The position numbers and the translations under genes were made by a program. From Janthinobacterium lividum (GTDB taxonomy: Bacteria > Pseudomonadota > Gammaproteobacteria > Burkholderiales > Burkholderiaceae_D), in contig NZ_CP075583.1 in assembly GCF_023509035.1 (NCBI RefSeq), forward strand, positions 1,798,001 through 1,862,000: a stretch of DNA of 64,000 bases, in the 5' to 3' direction. Under the pieces are notes generated by a model. The model had not been told where the DNA came from. It worked only from the letters and a program-made list of their open reading frames with translations, and searched no databases. Numbering within the stretch: the stretch's first letter is position 1; every line of letters starts with the position of its first letter. Below, one piece after another: positions 1 through 10,116 of the stretch.

Positions 1-40
1 CACGCCCAAGGCACCCGTCAAATCCGCTCAGGAGGTATGA
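1..40 (+). CDS. 3' end of an upstream gene (probably LivM-type permease), partial
   Basis: Reading from base 2 gives a 12-residue tail, TPKAPVKSAQEV, ending at TGA 38-40, two bases before the livG start. The ribosome-binding site of livG (GGAGGT, 31-36) lies inside this tail, as expected for tightly packed liv operons in which livM precedes livG. Only the tail is present, so identity is inferred from context. Confidence 0.45.
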   Translation, partial: TPKAPVKSAQEV

Positions 41-41
41 G

Positions 42-797
42 ATGCTGACGATTAATAATCTGAGCAAGAGTTTTGGCGGCGTGCATGCGGTGCAGGATGT
101 GAGCTTTACCGTCAAGGAAGGCAATATTCATTCCGTGATCGGGCCGAATGGCGCCGGCAAGACGACGCTGTTCAACCTGATCACGGGCGTGTACACGCCG
201 AGCAAGGGCGAGATTTTGCTCAATGGCGAGAACGTGGCCGCCATGTCGCCCGATGCGTTGGCGCGGCGCGGCATGAGCCGCACCTTCCAGAATCTGCAAG
301 TGTGCATGAACATGACCGCCATCGACAACGTGATGGTGGGTGCGCATTTGCGCCTGAACCAGAACCTGTTCGCCTCCATGCTGCGCCTGCCGTCCGTGCG
401 CCGTGCCGATGCCGCTTGCCGCGACGAGGCGGCGGGCTTGATGGAGTTTGTCGGCGTGGGCCGGCATATCGATGACGAGGCGGGACAGATGTCGTATGGC
501 GCCTTGAAACGCCTGGAAATCGCCCGCGCGCTGGCGGCCAAGCCGAAAGTGCTGCTGCTCGATGAACCGGCGGCTGGCCTGAACCATACGGAGACGGGCG
601 AGATCGAAGCCTTGATACGCAAGGTGGCGCAATCGGGCGTGACGGTGGTGCTGGTCGAGCATGACATGAAACTGGTGATGAATCTGTCGGACCATATCCT
701 GGTGCTCGACTATGGCAAGAAGCTGGCCGAAGGGACTGCCGCCGAGGTGCGCGCGAACCCCGACGTGGTGGCGGCATATCTGGGAGTGGCTGCATGA
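42..797 (+). CDS. livG: Branched-chain amino acid-type ABC transporter ATP-binding protein LivG
   Basis: ATPase subunit of a HAAT-family importer; it hydrolyses ATP on the cytoplasmic face of the LivH/LivM permease pair. The 251-residue protein has Walker A GPNGAGKTT (residues 34-42), Walker B VLLLDEP (170-176) and the switch histidine in VEHDMK (about 207). The signature loop reads MSYGALKR rather than the usual LSYGQQR, a small deviation within family range. GGAGGT five bases before ATG fixes the start. livF follows with an ATGA overlap. Because paaY and paaZ come next, the transporter may import an aromatic acid such as phenylacetate rather than amino acids; that is inference. Confidence 0.93.
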   Translation: MLTINNLSKSFGGVHAVQDVSFTVKEGNIHSVIGPNGAGKTTLFNLITGVYTPSKGEILLNGENVAAMSPDALARRGMSRTFQNLQVCMNMTAIDNVMVGAHLRLNQNLFASMLRLPSVRRADAACRDEAAGLMEFVGVGRHIDDEAGQMSYGALKRLEIARALAAKPKVLLLDEPAAGLNHTETGEIEALIRKVAQSGVTVVLVEHDMKLVMNLSDHILVLDYGKKLAEGTAAEVRANPDVVAAYLGVAA

Positions 798-1525
798 TGC
801 TGGAAAAACCTCAAACTCCGCTGGTGCTCGATATCGCCGGCTTGACCAGCCATTACGGCCGCATTCAGGCCCTGCATGGCATCGACTTGCAGGTGCGCCA
901 GGGCCAGCTGGTGGCGCTGGTGGGCGCGAATGGCGCCGGCAAGACCACGCTTTTGCGGGCGATTTCCGGCGTGCAGCCGATCAGCGCCGGCAGCATCGCC
1001 TTCGCCGGCCAGGATGTCAGCCGCATGAGCGCCGACAGGCGCGTGCGTGCCGGTATCTGCCAGGTGCCGGAAGGGCGGCAAGTGTTCGGCCCCATGACGG
1101 TGGAAGACAATCTGCGGCTGGGCGCCTTTACGCGCCCGGCACAGGACGTGGCGGGCGATATGGAACGCATGTACGGCCTGTTCCCGATTTTGAAGGAAAA
1201 GCGGCTGCTGCTGGCCGGGACCTTGTCGGGCGGGCAGCAGCAGATGCTGGCCATGGCGCGCGCGCTGATGGGCCGTCCGCAATTGCTGCTGCTCGACGAA
1301 CCGAGCATGGGCCTGGCGCCGCTCTTGATCGCGGAAATCTTCCGCATTGTGGCCGAACTGCGCGACCAGGGCATCACCATCTTCCTCGTCGAGCAGAACG
1401 CGCACGCCGCCCTGTCGATCGCGGACGTGGGCTACGTGATCGAGACGGGTGCCATCACGCTGTCCGGTCCCGGTCCTGAATTGCTGCATAACGAGCAGGT
1501 ACAAAGTGCCTATCTGGGCATGTAA
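794..1525 (+). CDS. livF: Branched-chain amino acid-type ABC transporter ATP-binding protein LivF
   Basis: Second ATPase subunit, partner of LivG in the same importer. The 243-residue protein shows Walker A GANGAGKTT (residues 44-52), the signature LSGGQQQ (about 143) and Walker B LLLLDEPSMGLAP (about 165), with the LivF-typical QVPEGRQVFGPMTVEDNL Q-loop region. Its ATG overlaps the livG stop (ATGA), so translation is probably coupled. A second ATG one codon later (797) is an equal candidate start. Nine bases separate it from paaY, which has its own AAGGAG site. Confidence 0.93.
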   Translation: MMLEKPQTPLVLDIAGLTSHYGRIQALHGIDLQVRQGQLVALVGANGAGKTTLLRAISGVQPISAGSIAFAGQDVSRMSADRRVRAGICQVPEGRQVFGPMTVEDNLRLGAFTRPAQDVAGDMERMYGLFPILKEKRLLLAGTLSGGQQQMLAMARALMGRPQLLLLDEPSMGLAPLLIAEIFRIVAELRDQGITIFLVEQNAHAALSIADVGYVIETGAITLSGPGPELLHNEQVQSAYLGM

Positions 1526-1534
1526 GGAGTCTGT

Positions 1535-2149
1535 ATGGTCAAAGTCTACGAAATCAACGGCGTCACCCCCGTCGTCCACCCCAGCGCCTATGTGCACCCG
1601 TCGGCCGTGCTGATTGGCGACGTGATCGTCGGTCCGCGCTGCTACATCGGCCCGCTGGCCTCGATCCGCGGCGACTTCGGCCGATTGATCCTGGAAGAGG
1701 GCGCCAATCTGCAGGATACCTGCGTCATGCACGGTTTTCCCGGCTGCGACACGGTGGTCGAAGTCGACGGCCATATCGGCCATGGCGCCGTGCTGCATGG
1801 CTGCCGCATCGGTCGCAATGCGCTCGTCGGCATGAATGCGGTGGTGATGGACAACGCCATCATCGGCGAGGAAACCATCGTCGCGGCCATGAGTTTTGTG
1901 AAGGCGGGCATGATCGTCGCGCCGCGCAGCATGGTGGTGGGCACGCCCGCCAAGGTGATACGGACGCTCACCGACGATGAAATCAAATGGAAAAGTTCGG
2001 GCACGGGCCAGTACCACGAACTGGCCGTGCGCTCCATGCAGACGATGCGCGAAGTGGAAGCCCTGACGGAAGTCGAGGCCGGCCGCCAGCGCCTGAATTT
2101 CGAATCCGCCTTGCCGCTGCATTTGCACAAGAACGCCGCAGCGCAGTAA
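1535..2149 (+). CDS. paaY: PaaY-like gamma-carbonic-anhydrase-fold protein (phenylacetate degradation)
   Basis: A 204-residue left-handed beta-helix protein with hexapeptide repeats (for example [36 protein letters not shown]). Members of this family in paa clusters are regarded as thioesterases or housekeeping proteins of phenylacetyl-CoA catabolism; the three metal-binding histidines typical of the fold are visible in the HGFPG, HIGHG and LHG segments. AAGGAG lies 8 bases before ATG. It sits between livF and paaZ in one transcription unit. Name rests on length, fold and its direct linkage to paaZ. Confidence 0.88.
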   Translation: MVKVYEINGVTPVVHPSAYVHPSAVLIGDVIVGPRCYIGPLASIRGDFGRLILEEGANLQDTCVMHGFPGCDTVVEVDGHIGHGAVLHGCRIGRNALVGMNAVVMDNAIIGEETIVAAMSFVKAGMIVAPRSMVVGTPAKVIRTLTDDEIKWKSSGTGQYHELAVRSMQTMREVEALTEVEAGRQRLNFESALPLHLHKNAAAQ

Positions 2150-2171
2150 AACCAACATAGGAGTAGTACAC

Positions 2172-4223
2172 ATGGCTCACATATCCACCCTGCAAAGCCT
2201 GATCGCCGGTCGCTGGCTGGGCGAAAGCGCCGCCGTGCCCCTGCACAGCGCCTTGAACAACCACGTCATCTATCACACGCATGCGGAAAAGATCGATTTC
2301 GACGAAGCCGTTACGTATGCCCGCAAGACGGGCGTGCCGGGCCTGATGGCACTGGACTTCCAGCAGCGCGCCGCGCGCCTGAAGGCGCTGGCCCTGTACC
2401 TGGTCGAGCGCAAGGAAGAGCTGTATGCGATCTCGCACCTGTCGGGCGCCACACGCGCCGATAGCTGGGTCGACATCGAAGGCGGCACGGGCACCCTGTT
2501 CGCCTACGCCAGCATGGGCAGCAACGAGCTGCCGTCGTCGAACGTGCTGCATGAAGGCCCGGCCATCGCGCTGGGCAAGAAGGGCGGCTTCGCCGGCACG
2601 CACATCCTGGTGCCGCGCGGCGGCCTGGCCGTGCACATCAACGCCTTCAACTTCCCCATCTGGGGCTTGCTGGAAAAATTCGCGCCCAGCTTCCTGGCGG
2701 CCATGCCCTGCATCGCCAAGCCGGCCACGGCGACGAGCTACCTGACGCAGGCCGTCGTGCGCATGATGCATGAATCGGGCTTGCTGCCGGCCGGCAGTCT
2801 GCAGCTGGTGATCGGCTCCACGGGCGATTTGCTGGACCGCCTGAATGGCCAGGACTTCGTCACCTTTACGGGATCGGCCGCCACGGCCGCCAAGTTGCGT
2901 ACGAATCCGAACCTGATCGCCCAGTCCGTACCCTTCAACGGTGAAGCCGATTCGCTCAACTGCGCCATCCTGGCGCCGGACGTCACGCCAGACGACGTGG
3001 AATTCGACCTGTTCGTCAAGGAAGTCGTGCGCGAGATGACGGGCAAGTCGGGCCAGAAGTGCACGGCGATTCGCCGCATCATCGTGCCCGAGCACCTGAT
3101 GGACGCCGTCGGCACGCGCCTGCGCGAACGCCTGGCCAAGGTGGTGGTGGGCGACCCGTCCATCGAAGGCGTGCGCATGGGCGCGCTGGCCTCGAAAGAA
3201 CAGCAGAATGACGTGGCGGAGCGGGTCGCCACGCTCTCGCAAGGAAATGAAGTGGTGTTCGGCGCGGCCGACGGTTTTAGTCCCGTTGGCGATGGCGCCC
3301 TTGACGGCAGCTTCTTCTCGCCGACTTTGTTGCTGTGCCGCGACGCCTTCGGCAACGACGCCGTGCATGACGTGGAAGCATTCGGCCCCGTCAGCACCAT
3401 GATGGGCTACAACGATATCGATGAAGCGCTGGCTCTGGCCGCGCGCGGCAAGGGCAGCCTGGTGAGCACCCTGGTGACGCGCGATCCGAAGATCGCCGCG
3501 CGCGTTGTGCCGCAAGTGGCGGCCACGCATGGCCGTGTACATGTGCTTGAACGCGTGGCCTCCGTCGATTCGACCGGTCATGGCTCGCCCTTGCCGCAAC
3601 TGAAGCACGGCGGCCCTGGCCGCGCGGGCGGCGGCGAGGAACTGGGTGGCGTGCGCGCCGTGCGCCACTACCTGCAACGGGCGGCCGTGCAAGGCTCGCC
3701 GACCATGCTGGCGGCGATCACCGGCGAATACGTGCGCGGCGCGGACGTCAACGAAAGCCCGATCCACCCGTTCCGCAAGCACTTCGAAGACTTGAAGACG
3801 GGCGACTCGCTGCTTACGCATCGCCGCACCGTCAGCGAAGCGGACATCGTCGCCTTTGGCGGCATCTCGGGCGACTTCTTCTACATGCACTTCGACGAAA
3901 TCGCGGCCAAGGAATCGCAGTTCGGCAAGCGCATCGCCCATGGCTACTTCGTGCTGTCGGCTGCTGCCGGCCTGTTCGTCTCGCCTGGCGTCGGTCCCGT
4001 GCTGGCCAACTATGGCCTGGACAACCTGCGCTTCGTCGCGCCGGTGGCGATTGGCGACACCATCCGCGCCCGTCTGACGTGCAAGCGCAAGGTCGACCGC
4101 AACCGCAAGGACGTCTTTGGCGTGGGCCAGGGCGTGGTCGCGTGGGACGTGCAGGTGACGAACCAGAACGAGGAACTGGTGGCCAGTTACGACATTCTGA
4201 CCCTGGTGTCGAAGCGCGAGTAA
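2172..4223 (+). CDS. paaZ: Bifunctional oxepin-CoA hydrolase / 3-oxo-5,6-dehydrosuberyl-CoA semialdehyde dehydrogenase PaaZ
   Basis: PaaZ opens the seven-membered oxepin-CoA ring and oxidises the resulting aldehyde with NADP in the aerobic phenylacetyl-CoA route. The 683-residue protein has an N-terminal aldehyde dehydrogenase domain with general base Glu258 (FNGEAD) and nucleophile Cys297 (SGQKC), then a C-terminal MaoC hotdog domain with the catalytic pair Asp568 and His573 (GDFFYMH). Both domains look intact, so both half-reactions should occur. AGGAG precedes ATG by 9 bases. It is the last gene of the run and is followed within 30 bases by a strong terminator. The remaining paa genes are outside the window. 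Confidence 0.95.
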   Translation: MAHISTLQSLIAGRWLGESAAVPLHSALNNHVIYHTHAEKIDFDEAVTYARKTGVPGLMALDFQQRAARLKALALYLVERKEELYAISHLSGATRADSWVDIEGGTGTLFAYASMGSNELPSSNVLHEGPAIALGKKGGFAGTHILVPRGGLAVHINAFNFPIWGLLEKFAPSFLAAMPCIAKPATATSYLTQAVVRMMHESGLLPAGSLQLVIGSTGDLLDRLNGQDFVTFTGSAATAAKLRTNPNLIAQSVPFNGEADSLNCAILAPDVTPDDVEFDLFVKEVVREMTGKSGQKCTAIRRIIVPEHLMDAVGTRLRERLAKVVVGDPSIEGVRMGALASKEQQNDVAERVATLSQGNEVVFGAADGFSPVGDGALDGSFFSPTLLLCRDAFGNDAVHDVEAFGPVSTMMGYNDIDEALALAARGKGSLVSTLVTRDPKIAARVVPQVAATHGRVHVLERVASVDSTGHGSPLPQLKHGGPGRAGGGEELGGVRAVRHYLQRAAVQGSPTMLAAITGEYVRGADVNESPIHPFRKHFEDLKTGDSLLTHRRTVSEADIVAFGGISGDFFYMHFDEIAAKESQFGKRIAHGYFVLSAAAGLFVSPGVGPVLANYGLDNLRFVAPVAIGDTIRARLTCKRKVDRNRKDVFGVGQGVVAWDVQVTNQNEELVASYDILTLVSKRE

Positions 4224-4250
4224 GCGTCTCCGGCAGGACTGGTGTGAACG

Positions 4251-4288
4251 GCGCTACCCGCGATCTTTGCGCGGGTGGCGCTTTTTTT
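4251..4288 (+). terminator. Rho-independent terminator after paaZ
   Basis: A 12-bp stem, GCGCTACCCGCG (4251-4262) with CGCGGGTGGCGC (4270-4281) and a single G-T wobble, is followed by seven T. It ends the liv-paa unit. Confidence 0.93.
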
Positions 4289-4488
4289 ATCCAAGTTTCG
4301 TTCGTCTTGAATTATCCATAAGTGTATGAAAAATATAGTGAAAGTGTGGTTTTGAACGGCGTGCTATTTAGATAAACCCCTCTAGAACGCGTGCTTTTAT
4401 CGTGAAAAGCGGCGAATTTGCTCATTGCCTCAAGAAAACTTTCCAACGTAAAACCTTTTCTCTGTAGCATGGTTTTACTCACTGGTCA

Positions 4489-4554
4489 CGCCGCCAAGCA
4501 CGCTCCACGACGCGCTGGCGGCGCGAAAAAACGGACCCGGCCTTTTACGGCCGG
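4489..4554 (+). promoter_or_regulatory. Structured 5' leader of the porin gene (two hairpins)
   Basis: Within the 320-base gap between the paaZ terminator and the porin ATG there are two consecutive perfect stems: CGCCGCCA (4489-4496) with TGGCGGCG (4516-4523), and CCGGCC (4537-4542) with GGCCGG (4549-4554), separated by an A-rich linker. The rest of the gap (4290-4480) is AT-rich and probably holds the promoter, but I cannot assign its boxes. No known riboswitch consensus was recognised. Confidence 0.4.
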
Positions 4555-4609
4555 TGAACCAACGACCTCGAGTCCACTCCACGTTCACCGCTACGGGTAT
4601 TTAATTACT

Positions 4610-5872
4610 ATGAATAAACACGTCCTGATTTTCCTGCTGGCCATGCCCCTGGCCATCAGCCATGCCTATGCCGAAGAGGTCGCCGACCCCGCGGTCAAGA
4701 TCAGCGGTTACGGCAGTGCTGCCCTGACCATGGCCGATACCGACAACGCGCAGTTTGCGCGCCCTAACCAGGCTGCCGGCGCCGGCCGCACCGCCCGCAC
4801 CGGTGTCGATTCCAACCTGGGCCTGCAAGCAAATGTCACCGTCAATCCCTGGCTGTCGGCTACCGTGCAGGGACTGGCGCGCAAGGATGGCGAGGATGAT
4901 TTCGGTGCCGAACTGGCCTGGGCTTTCGCCAAGGCCAAGCTATCGGAAAGCTTCAGCGTGCGCGTCGGCCGCATGGGCCTGCCCGTCTTCATGATTTCCG
5001 ATTACCGCAACGTGGGCTATGCCAACACCATGCTGCGCCCGCCCGGCGAAATGTATTCGCAGGTTCCCCTCAACAGCATCGACGGCATCGACGGCACCTA
5101 TCAGTTCAGCGCGGGCGACACCAGCATCACCACGCAGCTGGCGCTGGGCCGCACCAAGGCCACCCTGGCCACGGGTCCCGCGTCGACCGTGCAGGTGGAA
5201 GGCAAGTCCATCGTCGCCCTCAACGTGGTGGCCGAACATGGTCCCGTCACCGTGCGCTTTGGCCGTGCCGAGACCAAGCTGACGATCAACGATTCGCCCA
5301 GCCTGAATACCTTGATGGGCAGCTTGCGCGCGGCCGGCAGCGGCTACAAGATTGCCCAGCTGGGCGCGCTGGCTGATGCGCTGGAAGTCAAGGACAAGAA
5401 GGCGTCATTCACGTCCGTGGGCCTGGGCCTGGACTGGAACAACGTGCTGGTGCAGTCCGAATATGCGAAGCGCAAGACGGACAGCTATGTCAGCGACAGT
5501 ACCTCGTGGTACGTGATGGGCGGCTACCGCATCGGCGCCTTCCTGCCGTATTACAGCCACGCCAGCCTGAAGGCCGATGGCCGCGTGAACAACACCGTGC
5601 CGGCTGCCTGCCCTGCCGGCTATCCTGCCGCCTGCACGCCGACCCTGCGCGCCCTGTCGGCTGGTGTCGAGACCCTGGCCACCATGCGCAACCAGCTGGA
5701 GCAATCGACGGACAGCATCGGCGTGCGCTGGGACTTCCACCGTTCGGCCGCGCTGAAAGTGCAGATCGACCGCATCAAGCCGAAGAATGGCCCGGGCCTG
5801 TTCGTGCAAGCCAAGCCTGGCTTCCATGGTCCCGTCACGGTGGCCGCCGCCGCCATCGATTTCGTTTTCTAA
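4610..5872 (+). CDS. Outer-membrane porin-like protein
   Basis: A 420-residue protein with a clean signal peptide (MNKHVLIFLLAMPLAISHA, cleavage after AYA) and a beta-rich, Gly/Tyr-rich body of alternating amphipathic strands (KISGYGSAALTM, SFSVRVGRMGLP, WYVMGGYRIGAF). It ends in phenylalanine (AIDFVF), the usual sorting signal for the BAM complex. A longer in-frame start exists upstream, but the ATG at 4610 places the signal peptide at the N terminus. It is followed after 10 bases by the PstS-like gene and then a chemoreceptor. The substrate is unknown; it resembles the porins found beside small phosphate-binding-like proteins in Oxalobacteraceae. Confidence 0.8.
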   Translation: MNKHVLIFLLAMPLAISHAYAEEVADPAVKISGYGSAALTMADTDNAQFARPNQAAGAGRTARTGVDSNLGLQANVTVNPWLSATVQGLARKDGEDDFGAELAWAFAKAKLSESFSVRVGRMGLPVFMISDYRNVGYANTMLRPPGEMYSQVPLNSIDGIDGTYQFSAGDTSITTQLALGRTKATLATGPASTVQVEGKSIVALNVVAEHGPVTVRFGRAETKLTINDSPSLNTLMGSLRAAGSGYKIAQLGALADALEVKDKKASFTSVGLGLDWNNVLVQSEYAKRKTDSYVSDSTSWYVMGGYRIGAFLPYYSHASLKADGRVNNTVPAACPAGYPAACTPTLRALSAGVETLATMRNQLEQSTDSIGVRWDFHRSAALKVQIDRIKPKNGPGLFVQAKPGFHGPVTVAAAAIDFVF

Positions 5873-5882
5873 GGAGCGCCGC

Positions 5883-6290
5883 ATGAAACCATTGATCGTG
5901 AATGTGGCTGCCTTGCTGGCGCTGTCGACCGCTGTTCCCGCCATGGCCGAAGTGGTCGTGGTGGTCAATCCGAAGAGCGCCGCCGGTGCCATGACGAACG
6001 AACAGGTAGCGCAATTTTTTCTCGGTAAATCGACGGCCATGACGCCGATCGACCAGCCGGAAAGCGCCCCCGTGCGCGCCGAGTTCTACAAGAAGGTGAC
6101 GGACAAGGAGCCCTCGCAAGCCAAGGCCCTGTGGTCCAAGCTGGTCTTCACGGGCAAGGCGACCTTGCCGAAGGAGGTGGCCAATAGCGCCGACGTGAAG
6201 AAGGCTGTCGCGGCCGATCCGAAAGCCATCGGCTATATCGAAAAGAGTGCCGTCGACGGCACCGTCAAAGTGGTGCTGACGGCGCCATAA
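5883..6290 (+). CDS. Small PstS-like periplasmic substrate-binding-type protein
   Basis: A 135-residue exported protein (signal peptide ending PAMA before EVVVVVNP). The pattern [40 protein letters not shown] and IGYIEKS matches short proteins annotated as phosphate ABC transporter substrate-binding proteins: a single-lobe relic of the PstS fold, far shorter than full PstS (about 340 residues). TAAGGAG sits just before ATG. It is sandwiched between the porin and the MCP, so a sensory or ligand-capture role for the chemoreceptor or porin is plausible but unproven. Confidence 0.72.
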   Translation: MKPLIVNVAALLALSTAVPAMAEVVVVVNPKSAAGAMTNEQVAQFFLGKSTAMTPIDQPESAPVRAEFYKKVTDKEPSQAKALWSKLVFTGKATLPKEVANSADVKKAVAADPKAIGYIEKSAVDGTVKVVLTAP

Positions 6291-6351
6291 AGCCGGTTCG
6301 GGCCGCGCGCCATGCGGCGGCCCGATAATTCATCAACATCAGGAGACAGCA

Positions 6352-7932
6352 ATGAGCATCAAACGCAAGATATGGGCGCTGCCCGTCGTCTCGGCCGTGA
6401 TTTTCGGGCTGGGGCTGGCCGTCAGCGCCTATCTGTCCACGGCCACGCTCAATTCCATCCACGCCACCGAAAGCGCCGACTATCCCGTGCTCGACATGGC
6501 CAAGTCGCTGACCCTGGACGTGGCCGCCGTCGGCGACGCGCTGCGCGATGCCGTCAGCGAAGGCGACAAGGAGCGTATCGGGCAAGTCGGCGGCCAGGCA
6601 GTCAAGCTGCGCGCCAAGCTGGATGCCTTTGCGGCGATTCCCGGCCAGCGCGAGCAGGGCCAGCGTCTGGCCAAAGAATTCGATGCCTACTATGCGCCGG
6701 CGCTGAGCGCGGCGCGCATCATGCTGGAAATGGAAGAGGGCGACCCGCAAGCGACCGTGGCGCGCATGCAGGGCGCGCTGGCAGTGCTCAACACGGACCT
6801 GGCAAAGACCAACGAACAGGCGCAATTGCAATTCAAGCAGGGTATCGAACGCAGCGCGGCCAATGTGCGCAATGCGCTCAATACCAGCATCGCCGTGGCG
6901 CTGGCCGTCATCGTCTGCCTGGTGGCCGTGTCCCACTTCGTCGTGCGCGCCATCTGGCAGCAACTGGGCGGCGAACCCGAATATGCGCGCCAGATCGCGC
7001 GCGCCGTGGCCGATGGCGACCTTTCGATGGAGATATCCACCGAGACCGGCGACCAGGCCAGCCTGCTGGCGGCGCTGAAGGACATGCGGGCCAAGCTCAG
7101 TGGCATGGTCTCCGACATCAAGGCGTCGGCTGAAACCATCCAGGTGGCCAGCGCTGAAATCGCGCAGGGCAATGCGGACCTGGCCGCGCGCACGGAATCG
7201 CAGGCGGGCAGCCTGGATCAGACGGCGCGCAGCATGGACAGCCTGACCTCCACCGTGCGCGACAACGCCGCCAATGCAGGGCAGGCGCATGAACTGGTGC
7301 TGTCGGCATCCTCGGTTGCCGTGAAGGGTGGGCAGGTGGTCAGCCAGGTGGTCACCACCATGGGCGAGATCAACGATTCATCCAGACGCATCGTCGACAT
7401 CATCGGCGTTATCGACGGCATCGCCTTCCAGACGAACATCCTGGCCTTGAATGCGGCCGTGGAAGCGGCGCGCGCGGGCGAACAGGGACGCGGCTTTGCC
7501 GTGGTTGCATCCGAAGTGCGCAACCTGGCGCAGCGCAGCGCGGCAGCGGCGCGCGAAATCAAGCAATTGATCGGTGATTCGGTGGCCAAGGTCAACGTGG
7601 GTTCGAAGCTGGTCGACGAGGCGGGGCTGACCATGGGCCAGATCGTCGATTCCGTGAAAAAGGTGGCCGACATCATGGCCGAAATCAGCACCGCCAGCCA
7701 GGCGCAAAGCGCCGGCATCGGCGATATCGGCGTGGCCATCGGCAGCATGGACCAGATGACGCAGCAAAATTCCGCACTGGTGGAAGAGGCGTCGGCGGCG
7801 GCGGAATCGCTGCAGGAACAGGCCGTGCAGCTGGGCATGGCGCTGGCCGTGTTCAAGCTGGCGCAGGGCGGCGTGCCGGCGATTGCCACCGCACCGGCGG
7901 CACGGCGGCTGGCATTGGCGCGGGCGGCTTAG
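6352..7932 (+). CDS. Methyl-accepting chemotaxis protein
   Basis: A 526-residue transmembrane chemoreceptor. Residues about 10-30 form TM1, followed by a four-helix-bundle type ligand domain (to about 177), TM2 (about 178-200), a HAMP domain beginning [18 protein letters not shown] with GDLS, and a cytoplasmic coiled-coil signalling rod whose hairpin tip ([20 protein letters not shown]) contacts CheA/CheW. AGGAGA lies 8 bases before ATG. The gene ends tail-to-tail with the M24 peptidase, sharing stop-codon bases. Co-location with the porin and periplasmic protein suggests these three form one unit, though 61 bases separate the MCP from the second gene. Confidence 0.95.
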   Translation: MSIKRKIWALPVVSAVIFGLGLAVSAYLSTATLNSIHATESADYPVLDMAKSLTLDVAAVGDALRDAVSEGDKERIGQVGGQAVKLRAKLDAFAAIPGQREQGQRLAKEFDAYYAPALSAARIMLEMEEGDPQATVARMQGALAVLNTDLAKTNEQAQLQFKQGIERSAANVRNALNTSIAVALAVIVCLVAVSHFVVRAIWQQLGGEPEYARQIARAVADGDLSMEISTETGDQASLLAALKDMRAKLSGMVSDIKASAETIQVASAEIAQGNADLAARTESQAGSLDQTARSMDSLTSTVRDNAANAGQAHELVLSASSVAVKGGQVVSQVVTTMGEINDSSRRIVDIIGVIDGIAFQTNILALNAAVEAARAGEQGRGFAVVASEVRNLAQRSAAAAREIKQLIGDSVAKVNVGSKLVDEAGLTMGQIVDSVKKVADIMAEISTASQAQSAGIGDIGVAIGSMDQMTQQNSALVEEASAAAESLQEQAVQLGMALAVFKLAQGGVPAIATAPAARRLALARAA

Positions 7933-9152
7933 GCCTGCAGCCCGAACGGATCGTCGATGCTGTGCGCTGGCTCGGTGAACCAGCGCGGACCGTTTTCCGT
8001 CATGTAGAAATGGTCTTCGTGGCGGATGCCGAATTCGCCGGGAATGCAGATCATCGGCTCGTTCGAGAAGCACATGCCCACGTCGAGCGGCGTCGTGTCA
8101 TTGCCTACCAGGTAAGGCCACTCGTGGATATCGAGGCCGATGCCGTGGCCCGTGCGGTGCGGCAGGCCAGGCAGCTTGTAGCCTGGGCCGAAGCCATTTG
8201 CCTCCAGCGAGACGCGCGCGGCGCGGTCCACGTCGCCGCAGGGCACGCCCAACTGTGCGGCGGCGAATGCGGCGGCCTGCGCGGCTTTTTCGCTGTTCCA
8301 CACGCTGCGCTGGCGCGCGCTGATCGTACCAAACACATAGGTGCGCGTGATGTCGGAGATGTAGTTCATCACCTGGCAGCCCGTGTCGATCAGCACCGTG
8401 TCGCCCGCTTTCAAGGTCTGCACATAGTTCACGCCATGCGGGTAGGCCGTCGCTTCGCCGAACAGCACGATGCAGAAATACGAGCGGGGCGCTCCCACCT
8501 TGCGGTGTGCGCGCTGGATAAATTCTTCCACTTCCACCGTCGTGATGCCTTCGTACAGCATGCTGGCCGTGGCCACGTGCACGGCCAGGGTCATGTCCAT
8601 CACGCGCTGCATCAGGGCGATTTCCGCCTGTGACTTGCGGCTGCGGCAATACGCCGTGACGGTGCGCGCGTTTTCCAGCGCATAGCCGGGGGCCAGCGGC
8701 CGGATGCCGTCGTAGATGAAGAAAGCGGCGCTTTCGCAGATGCCCACGCGCGGCGGCTGGTGCGCGTCCTGTACCACGCCCATGCGTGCCAGAACGTCGA
8801 CGAACAGCTGGTACGGGCTTTCATGCTCTTCCCAACAATTGACATTGCCCTCGATGAGCATGAAGCCCGTCAAGGTGCTTTCCTCGAAGGCGGGAGCGAT
8901 GTATTCGATGTCGCCGCTGGCCGGCAGGATGGCGCCCACCATGCGTTCGCTGGCATACCATTTGGTGCCTGTGAAATAGGTAAGGTTGGCGCCCGCGTTC
9001 AGGTAGATCGCGGCGATGCCCTGCTCGCGCATGAAGGCTTGCGCCTTGGCGATGCGTTGCGCATGTTCGTCCTTGCCGATGGCGACCATGCCGCCCGTCA
9101 TGTCCGCCAACGATGCCAATGCCTGTTCGATGGAAATGCCACCTATGCTCAT
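7929..9152 (-). CDS. M24-family metallopeptidase (Xaa-Pro aminopeptidase/prolidase type)
   Basis: A 407-residue cytoplasmic protein with a creatinase-type N-terminal domain (about 1-170) and a pita-bread catalytic domain. The five metal ligands are recognisable: Asp in VLIDTG, Asp in ISDITRTY, His in [10 protein letters not shown], Glu in FSNEPMI and Glu in GIRHEDHF. Such enzymes remove N-terminal residues before proline or split X-Pro dipeptides; no signal peptide is present. AAAGGAG precedes the ATG. It overlaps the MCP stop by a few bases and is separated from the secretion operon by 45 bases. Confidence 0.9.
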   Translation of the reverse strand: MSIGGISIEQALASLADMTGGMVAIGKDEHAQRIAKAQAFMREQGIAAIYLNAGANLTYFTGTKWYASERMVGAILPASGDIEYIAPAFEESTLTGFMLIEGNVNCWEEHESPYQLFVDVLARMGVVQDAHQPPRVGICESAAFFIYDGIRPLAPGYALENARTVTAYCRSRKSQAEIALMQRVMDMTLAVHVATASMLYEGITTVEVEEFIQRAHRKVGAPRSYFCIVLFGEATAYPHGVNYVQTLKAGDTVLIDTGCQVMNYISDITRTYVFGTISARQRSVWNSEKAAQAAAFAAAQLGVPCGDVDRAARVSLEANGFGPGYKLPGLPHRTGHGIGLDIHEWPYLVGNDTTPLDVGMCFSNEPMICIPGEFGIRHEDHFYMTENGPRWFTEPAHSIDDPFGLQA

Positions 9153-9197
9153 GCCTGCTCCTTTGTTCGATGCGTGATTCGGAAAGGACGCATGATA

Positions 9198-9734
9198 TCA
9201 GTTTGCGCCTTTCGGCTTGAGTCCAGGCGCGCTGCCAGCGGCATCGGGCGGGGCCAATACCAGGTCGTGCGGATAGGTGAATTGCCAGTCCGCGTAGCGC
9301 TGCTTGCGGCGCAGGCTGGCGTCTTCGTCGAGAAAATTGTCCTGTTTGATGGGGATCTCCGGCGACAGCGAATGGATGCCGACGATGCGTCCGTCCTGCC
9401 GCAGCAGGCCCCATTCCGCCTTGCCCGTGACGGGGTCCGCATACAGGCGGCGTAGATGCCGCCGGGCGTTGGCAAAGCGCGGGTCGCGCAGCAATTCCTG
9501 CAAGGTCAAGGGATAGCGGGGCCGCCCGTCGCCCGGCGTGCTGTCGTAGTAACGGCCCAGCGCATTGCGGAATTCATGGCCGATGAACAGCAGCTCGCGC
9601 TCCTTGTCGCGCCGCGTGGCCGTGGCATGCAATTCGCTGGCCAGCACCAGGCCCACGCCCATGAAGGCCACCAGCATCAGGGTCCAGATATACGCGAAGC
9701 CCCGTGCGCGGCGCCGGAAACTAGAGCTGCTCAA
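9198..9734 (-). CDS. Pseudopilin-like protein, third of the secretion operon
   Basis: The last gene of the type II secretion-like operon. It has one hydrophobic N-terminal helix (RGFAYIWTLMLVAFMGVGL) that resembles a prepilin stalk but lacks the conserved Glu5 after G-F, replaced by a YIWTL context, and a 130-residue soluble part (DPRFANARRHLRRLYADP, TGKAEWGLL) typical of GspG-cluster accessory pseudopilins. The start is uncertain: an ATG at 9803 would overlap the previous gene by 83 bases, while TTG at 9734 gives a short overlap and a better-placed membrane segment; I chose the latter. Minor pseudopilin is an inference from position and shape. Confidence 0.62.
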   Translation of the reverse strand: MSSSSFRRRARGFAYIWTLMLVAFMGVGLVLASELHATATRRDKERELLFIGHEFRNALGRYYDSTPGDGRPRYPLTLQELLRDPRFANARRHLRRLYADPVTGKAEWGLLRQDGRIVGIHSLSPEIPIKQDNFLDEDASLRRKQRYADWQFTYPHDLVLAPPDAAGSAPGLKPKGAN

Positions 9735-10116
9735 AGGGGATGCCCTCGCGCGTCTTGCCCTTGGCCCCGCTGCGCACGTCGGCCACGCCACCGATCTCGC
9801 CATTGGGCGAAGGGATCAGCTGCCAGGTGGTGGCGGACTCCGTGACGGGGTCCAGCGGCACGCTGCGGAAGTAATGGTGGGTCACCAGGTCGGCCAGCGC
9901 GGCCGGATACTCGCCCTTGTCGGCATAGTACTTATCCAGGCCGCTCCTGAGCACCTGCAGGTTTTCCTTCAGCGCGACTTCCTTGGATTTTTCCACCGAG
10001 CCGAAATAGCGGGGAATGGCGATCGTCAGCAGCAGCGAGATGATCGCCAGCACCACCAGCAGTTCGACCAGTGTAAAGCCGCGGCGCGGGGAAGTTGAAT
10101 GCATGGCGATCACCAT
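9721..10116 (-). CDS. Type II secretion pseudopilin, GspG-like
   Basis: A 131-residue prepilin with a class III leader cleaved at RRG/FTLVELLVVL: Gly-1, Phe+1 and Glu+5 are all present. The body has the GspG layout (ENLQVLRSGLDKYYADKGEYP, then DLV and PLDPVTESATTWQL). It probably forms the periplasmic pseudopilus after processing by a prepilin peptidase that is not encoded here. ATG at 10116 overlaps the preceding pseudopilin gene; an ATG at 10104 is an alternative. Confidence 0.87.
   Translation of the reverse strand: MVIAMHSTSPRRGFTLVELLVVLAIISLLLTIAIPRYFGSVEKSKEVALKENLQVLRSGLDKYYADKGEYPAALADLVTHHYFRSVPLDPVTESATTWQLIPSPNGEIGGVADVRSGAKGKTREGIPFEQL

Noticed and set aside
4431..4455. CTCAAGAAAACTTTCCAACG as a sigma-28 flagellar promoter for the porin-MCP unit
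   Set aside because: -10 part does not match GCCGATAA-like consensus; too weak to call.
4418..4609. 64-codon N-terminal extension of the porin
   Set aside because: It would bury the signal peptide and covers the two leader hairpins.
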